Shown here piece by piece: positions 12,401 to 22,592 of a DNA stretch of 64,000 bases. The notes beneath the pieces are model-generated. The model did no database searches. It saw only the letters and a program-made list of their open reading frames with translations, and was not told the origin of the DNA. Source of the stretch: Pyrenula massariospora (taxonomy: Eukaryota; Ascomycota; Eurotiomycetes; Pyrenulales; Pyrenulaceae); the NCBI GenBank assembly GCA_021030905.1, contig JAGFMI010000001.1:1364001-1428000 (forward strand), written 5' to 3'. Made by a program: the position numbers and the translations under genes. How positions within the stretch are numbered: the stretch's first letter is position 1; each line of letters begins with the position of its first letter.

Positions 12401-15400
12401 TTTCTCGTCAAACAGCCAGATCTCTTTTACGAATCAAGGGAGAACTTCGTGCCGGTGATTATACAGTCGCTACAGAAGATCGCGTCGCCGCCTAATCCAT
12501 CGAACGAGAGCAAGAAGCTTGCGCTCAACCTAGTATCTTTGCTTTGGGTATGGGAGAGGCGGAGAGTGCACGGTGTTGCCCCTGGCGCCCTGACAGATTC
12601 CCCTGCTTCAAGAAAACGAAAGGCTGAAGATCAACCGTCTTCTGCACAGGGGCCTCCATCAGCCGGTTCAGAGTATGAAATTCCGACTGAGCAACGCATG
12701 GCGGTAATTAAATATTTGATTCAATTCATAACCACTCTACAGGAGCGCTACCCAGTACCTGTAGCTGCTTGGAAACAGTCACCACATCAGAGAGCTCAGC
12801 AACCTGTGCTGTCTCATGAAATGTGCAAGAGGGCTATGCAGCTCCTGCGTGATCTATTATCACCAGAGTATTGGTCTGATTTGGATATCGAGCTTTATCA
12901 GAAGGTCACCGAGCCCATTTTAGCCGGCGATAAGACCGATAAGCCAGAAGAAAAGCATGCAGTTGGGCATTTCACACAGTTGATAAACACCCTGCAAGTC
13001 GTCCGGGTCTTGTTGAACGCAAAGAGTGATGACTGGATCGTTGGCCACATATCACTCGTCCAGAAACTCCTCGAGAAGTCTTTACGTATGAATGATGCTG
13101 AAGTACAAGATTGTCTGCACGCCGATGATGAAAAGGGAGCCATTCCCCCAACCATTCGACCGCTTCTCAAACGTGTTCTCGACGCAATACCTGACCAGCA
13201 GCAGGAAGATGAAGATGCCATGGAGGTCGATTCTTCTGCAACTGACTTTGTGAGCTTCCTATCGACAATTGCGACGGAAACTCTTTCCTCAGGAAATAAT
13301 ATTGCTGGGGTTAACATCCTGTGGACATTGTCAAAGGTTAAACCCATTGAAATAGATAACCAGATCCCACAAGCGATGAAAGCTCTTCAGAACATGGCAA
13401 AGGATCACGTGAACGCGTATGCGCCTCCTCAAGGCCCGGTGCCAGCTTCCTTCCGGCCAGGAGAGCCTCATATGGATCCATACGAGTTTGCACTTGGAAA
13501 TAATCTTATGTCAAAGACCATTGACCTGCTATCCGCTAGAATGTCGAATTTAGGAGAGAATCGACGCCCGTTCCTAAGTGTCCTAGCATCTCTAGTTGAA
13601 AAGTCCAATCATACAGAACTTTGCAACAAAGTCCTTGATATGGTGGAATTCTGGGTTTTCAACTCTGCAGAATCATGGCCAACTCTAAAGGAGAAGACCG
13701 CCGTTCTACACAAAATGTTACTTTTCGAGAATAGGCCAGACAAGTCTCTTCTCAAACGGTTCCTAGAATTAGTCATTCGTATTTACGAAGATCCCAAGAT
13801 CACACGGACAGAGCTTACCGTAAGGCTTGAGCATGCTTTTCTGATTGGCACAAGGGCCCAAGATGTGTCTTTACGCAATCGCTTTATGTCAATCTTTGAT
13901 CGAAGTCTGTCGCGTACAATAAGCTCTCGCTTGAACTACGTTCTGACTTCTCAGAACTGGGACACGATCGGGGATTCGTTTTGGCTAGCACAGGCTTCGC
14001 ATCTCATCATTGGATCGATCGAGATGTCTGTCCCGATTTCCTTGCATGCTGAAGATTTCAAGGTCTACCCTGTGTCTCTTCTCTATGGCTCAAATCTCAT
14101 CAGCAAAGAACAGCGACGGGAAGATCTTCTGATCGAGGACAAGCTCGACTCTTTGGTCTCGAGTCATAAACGTTTCAATCAGGAGATTGGCGACCTGAAG
14201 ATGCGCGACTTTTTTGAACCTTTATGCCACCTCCAGCATCTAGACTCGAACCTAGCATACGACATTTGGGTCAAGCTCTTTCCTCTATGCCTTTCGGCTC
14301 TGTCGAGGGAAGACCGGATCGAACTCGAAAAGGGTATGGTGACCTTACTCACTCGCGAATATCACTCAAGACAGATGGTGAACCGCCCCAACGTTGTTCA
14401 AGCCTTGCTTGAGGGTGCAGCAAGGGCCCGCCCTCTTTTCAAGATCCCACCGCATGTGATGAAATTTCTCAGCCGCACGTATGACGCTTGGTACACTACT
14501 TTAACTACGCTGGAAGAGTCTGCCATCAACCCTGTCATAGATACTGCCCCCGCAAGAGAAAGTAACCTAGATGCCCTTGTCGAGACCTACGCGAGTTTGC
14601 AAGAAGATGATCTCTTTTACGGAACATGGCGGAGACGGTGCAAATTTACCGAAACTAACGCCGCCCTCTCGTACGAGCAACAAGGTATGTGGGACAAGGC
14701 GCAACAGCTATATGAAGCTGCACAAGTCAAAGCTCGCACCGGGACCCTTCCATTTTCGCAGGGAGAGTATTATCTCTGGGAGGACCATTGGATGATTTGC
14801 GCCCAAAAGCTACAACAGTGGGAGATTCTCAATGAATTTGCTCGTCACGAAAATTTCAACGATTTACTATTGGAAGCGGCCTGGAGACAAGTCGACTCGT
14901 GGCACAGTGAGAACAATCGGGAGCAGCTGGACACGATGATCAAGTCAGTGTCGGACGCACCAACGCCACGACGGACTTTCTTCCAAGCATTTCAATCGCT
15001 CTTGAAATATCATCAAAACCAAGCTTCAATGCAAGATTTCAGTCATGTATGTGACGAAGCCATCCAGCTATCAATCAGAAAGTGGTATCAACTTCCAAGG
15101 CGCATAACCAATGCCCACATTCCCGTGCTGCAAAACTTTCAGCAATTGGTTGAGTTACATGATGCGAGTGTCATCTGCAATAGCCTAAGGCAGACGACTG
15201 ATCGCAATCTTGACACCAAATCTCAGGAACTAAAGCTTCTTCTTGGTGCATGGCGAGATCGTCTTCCGAATATCTGGGACGACATCAACGCCTGGCATGA
15301 TCTTGTTTCATGGCGACAACATGTTTTTACCCTCATCAATAACACATACCTCCAGCTCCTACCGCAAGGTCCCAACCCCGTTGCCAATAACTCATATGCC

Positions 15401-18016
15401 TACCGAGGGTACCATGAGACGGCTTGGATAATCAACAGATTCGCGCATGTCGCTCGGAAGCACCACATGCCAGACGTTTGTATTGCTCAGCTAAGCAAGA
15501 TATACACTCTGCCCAACATTGAGATCCAAGAAGCGTTTCTAAAGTTGCGAGAGCAAGCGAAGTGCCACTACCAAAACCAGTCTGAGTTGAATAGTGGTTT
15601 GGATGTGATCAATAATACGAACCTGAACTATTTCGGCGCCCAACAGAAGGCTGAGTTCTACACGCTGAAAGGAATGTTCCTCGCTAAGTTAAGTCACCGG
15701 GACGATGCGAATGAAGCATTTGGAGTCGCGCTGTATTATGACTTACGGCTACCAAAAGCGTGGGCGGAATGGGGTCAATATAGCGATCGAGGTTTCAAAG
15801 AAGATGGCCAGAATCTTGAGCTTGCGAGCAATGCGGTGAGTTGCTATTTGGAGGCGGCAGGACTTTACAAGAACGCGAAGTCGCGTAAGCTTCTGAGCAG
15901 AATTTTGTGGCTCCTCAGCCTCGATAATGAAGCCGGGAAGATCTCGTCTGCCTTCCAAGACTTTAAAGGGGAAACCCCAGTCTGGTATTGGACCACGTTC
16001 ATTCCTCAACTTTTAACAGGTCTTTCAAGTCGAGAAGGCAGGCTGACATGTGCTTTACTGAATCAAATCGCCAAACAATATCCTCAGGCTCTCTTCCATC
16101 TACTCCGGACTACTCGAGAAGACCTCACCATCAAGAAGGCTCAGGAGGCAAAGCAAGAACAGCAAAGAGCTGCGAAACAAAAGCAGGCAACGCCACAGGC
16201 GGGCAGTGCAAAGGCTTCGACACCTGACCAACGAGCGGAGGGATCATCACGACCTGGGACTGCCAGTGGGGAATCTGCTCAGAATGGGACGCCCAAGCAA
16301 ACATCACCTAAGAATGAGCCAAATGGAGAGGCAAAACCTGCGAGCAATACCGACGCACAACCAGAGCCTCCAAAATCGGCTTGGGATTTTGCTGAGGAGG
16401 TGATGTCCTCATTGAAGACAGCCCACCCGCTATTGGCTCTGTCTATGGAAACCATGACCGATCAGATCCAGAAACATTTCAAATGCCCGCCGGACGAAGA
16501 CGCTTATCGTCTGATCGTTGCTCTACTAAATGATGGCTTGGCTTATATCGGACGCTCGCCCTCCTCCTACGCTCAAGAGGTCAAGTTGCCTCAGGCGACT
16601 GAGGCAAACATTGGTCGATTTGCCGAAACCATACTACCAGGTCATCTACGTAAATCGTTTGAGGCAGATTTTGTGGTGAAGAGGCCGACGATGTTCGAAT
16701 ACATACATAAGCTCAGAAAGTGGCGCGATAGATTTGAGGAAAAGCTAGATCGACGTCGGCAATGGCAATCCCTCGAAAGTTACAGTCCGCAGCTCAGTGA
16801 CTTCAGATTCTTGAAGTTTGACGAAGTCGAAGTGCCCGGTCAGTACCTTCAACACAAGGACAAGAACTCTGATTTTATCAAAATCGAACGGTTTCTACCT
16901 ACGGTTGACCTTGTTCGTGGAATTGGGGTCTGCCATCGACGCCTGAAGATCCGCGGTCATGACGGCAGTGTTCATCCATTTGCCGTACAGCATCCTACGG
17001 CTCGTCATAGCAGACGTGAGGAGCGAATCCTGCAATTGTTCCGTATTTTCAATGGAGTCTTGGCCAAACGCAAGGAGAGTCGGCGTCGCAATCTATATTT
17101 CCACCTTCCTCTCATTATTCCGATTGCGCCGCACATTCGCCTAATCCAAGATGATTCATCGTATATTACGCTTCAGGGTGCTTACGAAGATCACTGTCGT
17201 CGAGCGGGTATGAGCAAGGATGATCCGATACTGTTCACAATGGAGAGAATGCGAGCTTTGGCAGACATGAAGCAGACTGTAAGTTCAGTCACAAGGCTTG
17301 ATGTCAAACTCACTAACAAACAGCAGCGGTCTCCGGATCAAATGCAAACACTCCGCACCGAGATCTTCACTGCCATCCAGGAGAAATGGGTGCCAAACAA
17401 CGTGATTTTAGACTTTTTCAAAGGCTGCTATCCGAATTTTGAAGACTTCTGGCTATTCCGGCGCCAGTTCTCCTATCAATTTGCGGCAGTAACCTTCATG
17501 ACCTACATCATGCACATGAGCAGTCGATACCCCAGCAAGCTCTCCATTTCCCGGTCAACGGGTGACATCTGGGCAGCGGAACTTATCCCAGCGTTGAACT
17601 CGACGAAGGCGTATTTCTACAATCCCGAGCCCGTTCCCTTCCGCTTGACACCGAACATTCAGGCTCTGATGGGCCCTCTCGCGATGGAAGGCATCTTTGC
17701 CTGCGCCCTGATGGCCATCGCGCGGTGTCTGACCGCGACCCCCTACGAGCTGGAGCAGCAGCTCAGCATCTTCGTCAAGGATGAGATGGTGTTTTGGTCC
17801 ACGATGCAGAACCGCGACAAGCAGATGCTCGCCGAGACGCAGTTGAGGGATGCGGTCCAGGTGAATAGTGACTTTGTGGTGAAGAGGGCGGTCAGTCTTG
17901 CGAAGGTCCCTGAAGGGGTCTTGCCGGCGAATCAGACGGTGATCGATTGTATCAGTCACGCGGTCAGTCCGAACAAATTGGCGCAGTGTGATGCGCTCTG
18001 GATGGCTTATCTATAG
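6448..18016 (+). CDS. tra1: TRA1, SAGA/NuA4 scaffold, PI3K-related pseudokinase
   Basis: Four exons (6448-6499, 6579-6736, 6791-17278, 17324-18016) give about 3796 residues, the usual size for Tra1/TRRAP. Tra1 is a catalytically inactive PI3K-like protein that docks activators and anchors the SAGA and NuA4 histone acetyltransferases in the nucleus. Most of the protein is HEAT/TPR-like helical repeat. A disordered Gln/Ser/Pro linker lies near residues 3190-3265, after the FAT region. The kinase-like domain starts near residue 3440 (FLPTVDLVRGIGVCHRRLKI). The last 30-odd residues are a FATC tail ending in ALWMAYL. The ATG at 6448 sits in a good context (CCACC before it), and exon 1 and 2 lengths restore phase exactly. 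The last intron is 45 bases, a multiple of three without a stop, so it can be mistaken for coding sequence. Confidence 0.97.
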
Positions 18017-18612
18017 ATGGAGGGGAGGGAGGGGACTTGTGGGCTTTGTGGGCAAGGGCAAAAGGGGGGCGTTGGATGGCGGGGATTGTGATGCATTTAT
18101 TTACTTTTTTAGCATGGCGCTGGGAGGTTCTGAAGAGGGAAAGATTAGGACGAGGTTCTGCATGCATATGGGGCGTTGAGCTAACCGGGTCAGATTGTTG
18201 CATGGCTGTGCCGGGAAAGGGAAGACCTTTTTTCTTCTACGTTGGGATTTTCGGCATCGTCGATTCTCTTTGTCTTTATCATTTCCTATTGAAGGAGATT
18301 ACGTTAGTTGTGAATAGTTCAATTTTTCTCTGCATTCAAACGAAGGGCTGGAGACCTACGTCGTAGCGATGTAGCCAGTACCTTGAGCAAGTTCCATTGA
18401 CGCTTCAAAACATATCATGTGTAGGCGGCGAGGGTGGTAGACCTCGTCTTCTGTTTGACTTTGCGCGGGAAGTATCACTTTAGGTGATGCTCGCGGATCT
18501 CACTTGTGAAGAGGACGGTAAGAATGAGGTTTAAATCGAATCAATTCTACTCGTAGGGTATCAGTATCGCTTTGCAAAATCAGTAACGCCATGCCTCATC
18601 AAAATGCCTTGA
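18017..18612. other. Convergent 3' region between TRA1 and Yju2, no gene seen
   Basis: TRA1 ends at 18016 on the plus strand and the Yju2 gene ends at 18613 on the minus strand, so this is a tail-to-tail spacer. Frames here are short and without family resemblance. It should hold both 3' untranslated regions. Confidence 0.45.
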
Positions 18613-19488
18613 CTAGTCAGAGTCGTAACCACCCAGACCAAGACCACCCACTGCCGCCTGTAGAGGCTCAACCTTCTTGACCAAGCCCGGAACTGCCGGC
18701 TTCTTGGCTTTCTTCGTCCGCTCGAATGTAGGGGCAGGAGCGGACGCGGTGTCCTCGTCGTCTAGCTTCGACATCCCATCACCCACTCCATTGGTAGCTG
18801 TCTCGGTTCCTTCGTCTGATACTTGTTCCCTAGCAGCAAACGCCCTCTTCGCAGCCTCCTCATCCTCTTTCTCAGCCCGTAATCTCTCCTCTTCCGCCAA
18901 ATCCCTAATACCCGCCATCGCAGCCTCCTGCCCGGCACCCCTCTCCCCTCGCTCTATCCTCGCATTCCTCGTCCGTATCTCGTCCAGCGCGTCGGCCACC
19001 TGCATCTCCTTCTTGCTTTCCAGCATCTTCTGCTCTAGCTCCTCCATCGCGTTCCGCTCTGCCATCTCGAGTTCCTCTGCTTCCTCGCGCTCCAGGCGGT
19101 CGAGTCTTTGCTCGTCTGTTTCATCAGCGTCGGATCGTGCCTCGCGCCAGGGTTCGAAGTTGCGTTTGGCGCCACGCTCGCAGGTGTAGTCCATGTTTTT
19201 GGGGTCGGTTTTGAACGTGATTTCGCCTGAGCACCTGGTGCACTTGATATAGAAGCGGAAAATGGAAATTGCCAAATATTTTTCGTCTGTTGTCTCTTTC
19301 CTCGCATTAAACTTGCGGCCTCTGTATATAAACTCTCCACAAGCCAGACACTTCATTGAGAATGGGGCCATGAGTCTCACGGTTATGACACGAGGGCCCG
19401 TTGGTCTCAGATGTCGAGGGGTGCGGGTGAGCTTTGAAGGATCCCACTCGGGCGGGTAGTATTTCGTGAGGACTTTTCTTTCAGACAT
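18613..19488 (-). CDS. cwf16: Pre-mRNA splicing factor Yju2/Cwf16 (CCDC94 family)
   Basis: Intronless, 291 residues. Yju2 joins the spliceosome with the Prp19 complex and promotes the first transesterification step (branching). The conserved N-terminus is present: MSERKVLTKYYPPEWDPSK, then two CxxC pairs (C47/C50 in MKCLACGEFIYRG and C83/C86 in KCTRCSGEI) that form a zinc-binding fold, followed by TDPKNMDYTCE. The middle is a long charged coiled coil (about residues 120-220, rich in E, R and K). The C-terminus ends GLGGYDSD. Length and start agree with fungal homologues as I know them. It lies tail-to-tail with TRA1. Confidence 0.96.
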   Translation of the reverse strand: MSERKVLTKYYPPEWDPSKLTRTPRHLRPTGPRVITVRLMAPFSMKCLACGEFIYRGRKFNARKETTDEKYLAISIFRFYIKCTRCSGEITFKTDPKNMDYTCERGAKRNFEPWREARSDADETDEQRLDRLEREEAEELEMAERNAMEELEQKMLESKKEMQVADALDEIRTRNARIERGERGAGQEAAMAGIRDLAEEERLRAEKEDEEAAKRAFAAREQVSDEGTETATNGVGDGMSKLDDEDTASAPAPTFERTKKAKKPAVPGLVKKVEPLQAAVGGLGLGGYDSD

Positions 19489-20373
19489 GTTTGCGTAGAC
19501 GTAGCTTGAATGGTGTGCAGTGGATGTAGCTTGAGTACCTAGTTTGTAATGTAGAGGCGTAAATGGAATCGCAGTCGCAGAAAGATGTCCGCATCGGAGC
19601 TAGTACTGTTTTGGAAAACTCCATAGAGCTAAACCCTTTTGGGAACTCGAATAGGCGGAGCGCTCATCGGTGAAAGTCACGGCGAAGTTAGTAAGCATGC
19701 TATCTCAAATCTCATCTACAATGTTCCACCGATCAAGCATCCATATCGTACACTTTGACTAACAACAGCTACCACATCAGATGAACGTTGATTCTGACCC
19801 TCTTACAACCCTCAATGGCAGAAAAAGATATCCTGCCAAGGATCTCTTCTCGTTGCGATAAGTCCGGCAGCTTATTTGGACTTCTTACTTTCAACCAGTG
19901 TATTTGAAGAGACCGCAAGACGACGACTCACTCTGTGGGATACTTCTTTAAACACCAAGAATTTATGTGATCCCTCTGAAAAAACTGTTTGCACTAGCCC
20001 TAGCCGTTGCTCATTCCTCACTTCATTGACACTGCCCCGGTATGCTTCGTACGTGCATATGTTTCCCGGCTTGCTGTGATAAAGCTTGGTCTCTTGGACA
20101 GCGTTTGTCAATTGAAGGCTCCCTTATTGGCAAGGTAGCAGAGAAGTATCGCAACATGCTCAGCGTTTCCGGGTCTCATCATATTACCAGTCAACAAAGA
20201 ATAACAGCTACCATTAGCGAACCGTGACGTTATCTCTCGATTCTTCCACCTCTGAAACTACCTGCAGAAACGCGACTCTTGACAAAATTGTTACACGCCA
20301 AGCTTGAGGGTCAATATAATGCGCAGAAGGCGGCCAGAGTCCCATTCTCAAAACGTTCCACAATGGAACACGT
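19489..20373. other. Intergenic, no gene seen
   Basis: This lies between the Yju2 start and the end of the metallopeptidase gene, which is also on the minus strand. The first part probably holds the Yju2 promoter. Only short frames of ordinary shadow length occur, and none resembles a known family. Confidence 0.4.
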
Positions 20374-21665
20374 CTAGAAATTCTTCGCCCGACCATCCCC
20401 ACCCCAATTGAAATTAATATAATTTGGCGCCTGTAAGCTTCCAAAGATCATATACGAGTCTGCATTGTGATGTCCTTGACCCGGATTCTCAATCTGCCAC
20501 CGTCTGGAATTCGTGAACCCATATGTATCCTTCCCATCATGAAGCTCATGATCGTTGACTAAAATAGTGATGAGCAAACACCCTGCATTTCTTGCAAGAA
20601 TCTGGCACTCACCAAGCGGTATATGAACAGGATCAGTGGGATCTGGAGGGCTTATTCCAATGACATGGCCGATCTCATGCTTTGAAGATATTAGCAAGGA
20701 CGCAAAATTTCTAATCCTCCCTCGTCGATATAAGGAACTATGCCCCCGGATCTGGGGCCTTCTCTTCCAAGATTTCAAACATCAATCTGCGCAAATAAGA
20801 AAGATGCGAAAACATGCTTACCAACATAGTACCATCGAGAGTCTTCTGAAATTTGCTGGAGCAGTCACCTTGTTGCGGTGTCACTTGGCTCAAAAGTGGA
20901 TATGCTAGTGTGTGGTCGCAGACAAAGATGTTAGGACCGACAATCACATCTGGAATACCAGCGGCTTGCCCGGCATCCAAATTCACAGTCCATGCGTCTC
21001 TATACAAATTCAATTAGTCACTTGTAACAACAAAGAGAGGGAAATCATGGAATCAGGAGCAGGAGAGTAGAGGGGAAGGGAAGGGGAAGAATTGGAGGTG
21101 AGAGAGTTGGATAGGAAGAAGGGCAAGAGAAAGAGTAGGGACAGGGACGAAACAGGATGGTGGTGTCTTACGCGTGGTTTGCACCTGGAGGATTAGGATC
21201 GCCAGGGTAAAAGCATTGTTTGAGGTATGGATGATTATTGAGCACATCTTCATTGCAATGAATTCTGATATGCGCTGGACCTGGATTATTCCGAGCTTGG
21301 CTGACTTGCTGATAATGGTCTAGAAAACGTCAATGTGGATCAGTGGGCCAGGAAAGCCTCCTTGGGAACATGAAAGACGGACTGATGACAAAGTTGATAC
21401 GAGCCTGAGCGCCGTTACTTGTGCCGTCAAAAAAATCATCGAATAGAGCGCTTGCTCTCTGATTCGCAGGAGGAGCTTGACCGGCTGGTGGCCGCTGAGC
21501 TGCTGGAAGGTATTGAAACTGGGAAGCAGTGTTGGCACGGTCGACTACGCTTTGAAGCGCATTCCGAACATCATTGTTGTTATTACATGAAGGGGCGAAG
21601 TCGACAAAGGCTGATGCGAGAGCAATAAGTAGAAAGAGTGATGGTAAATGCCAAAGGAAGTACAT
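20374..21665 (-). CDS. Secreted metallopeptidase, M35/aspzincin-like
   Basis: Spliced model: 21665-21383, 21319-21172, 20999-20822, 20679-20613 and 20558-20374, about 286 residues, in phase throughout. The start at 21665 gives a clear signal peptide (MYFLWHLPSLFLLIALASAF). A zinc-binding HEIGH motif falls at residues 204-208, created exactly at the junction of exons 3 and 4. It is followed by a GxDxxYG-like segment (GKDTYG, D236 as candidate third ligand) and NADSYMIF, the arrangement seen in deuterolysin-type (aspzincin) peptidases and their putative-peptidase relatives. The protein is probably an extracellular protease or an effector-like derivative. The last intron (54 bases) is a multiple of three without a stop, so a version 18 residues longer is also readable. 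Exact subfamily is uncertain. The region before the motif is Gln/Pro/Asn-rich. Confidence 0.78.
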
Positions 21666-22592
21666 GTTGGATTTCAAACCAGGTAGAAAAGTTGAACCAG
21701 CCATTTGAAGCAGCAGAGGCCGTAGAGGCATTATATAAGAGAAGACCACATTTCCAGGCGAGGAGAGTCTAAATGTGCAACATAGAGCCAGTCAACTCTT
21801 GATGATGACTCTAATACTGAACAGGGCTGTTCTCTAAAAGGGATAACATCCCACTACTACTAACAGTCTCACTAGAACATGGATAGGGAATACTAGGATA
21901 TAATAGCGCTTCTTGAGGCGCCGTTTCATGTTTCAACATGGAAGTCTTCTTAACGCGAAAGTTTCTTGCAACATTCGGCATAGCAGTGGGATGAGGTCGT
22001 AAGATGATCAGACTCGGGTAGAAAGTTGCGTTGAGAAGTATGGACCGAAAAGTCTTGGCATCTGCATTTTCACAGTCAGCCTTAGCCAAGACGCTCTAAC
22101 GTCCTGAGATAGCGGAGCTGTGGCGTCGTGGCGCTGCAGTCCTATCAAAGACTGACTCACCGACTCTACGGAGTAGGCACTTTGCCAATGAGAAACATTG
22201 CGAACTAGGCGGTAGTCCCATCTCTTTCCCTTCTCAGCAAGATTTGCAGTGCCTTGAGGCTTCTATCGAAGCCCAATTGAGATCATCGCCCCCAAGATGG
22301 TCATGTTGGACTGTAAGTAACCCGCCACCAAGGCAAATGGCGCAATGTATTTGTCTTTCAGAAGACTGCTGTTCTTTTACTCAGTTCGCTGAACCCACAC
22401 AGAAACGTTCTCAAGCCTCTCCTCCTGTATGGACTCGCATTCTTGCATCCTGAGCTTTTATACATCCTGAATAATGCCAATTCTATCACCTTCTTGAGGT
22501 TTACATCGTATGCATGCACTTACTGTCCTGAGAATCATCTCCTTGTTTATACTTCCCACCCCTCTAAACTTGATTTCCGTGAGCCTTCAACC
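21666..22592. promoter_or_regulatory. Shared upstream region of the metallopeptidase and HET-domain genes
   Basis: A head-to-head spacer of about 0.9 kb. No frame shows a recognisable family. It presumably holds both promoters; I could not identify specific sites. Confidence 0.4.

Noticed and set aside
12898-13347. 149-codon minus-strand frame inside TRA1
   Set aside because: Antisense shadow within a clearly coding exon; no motif.
17555-17959. 134-codon minus-strand frame at the end of TRA1
   Set aside because: Antisense shadow of the FATC-proximal coding sequence, which matches Tra1 throughout.
18677-19189. 170-codon Ser/Ala-rich plus-strand frame
   Set aside because: Shadow of the charged coiled coil of Yju2; low complexity only.
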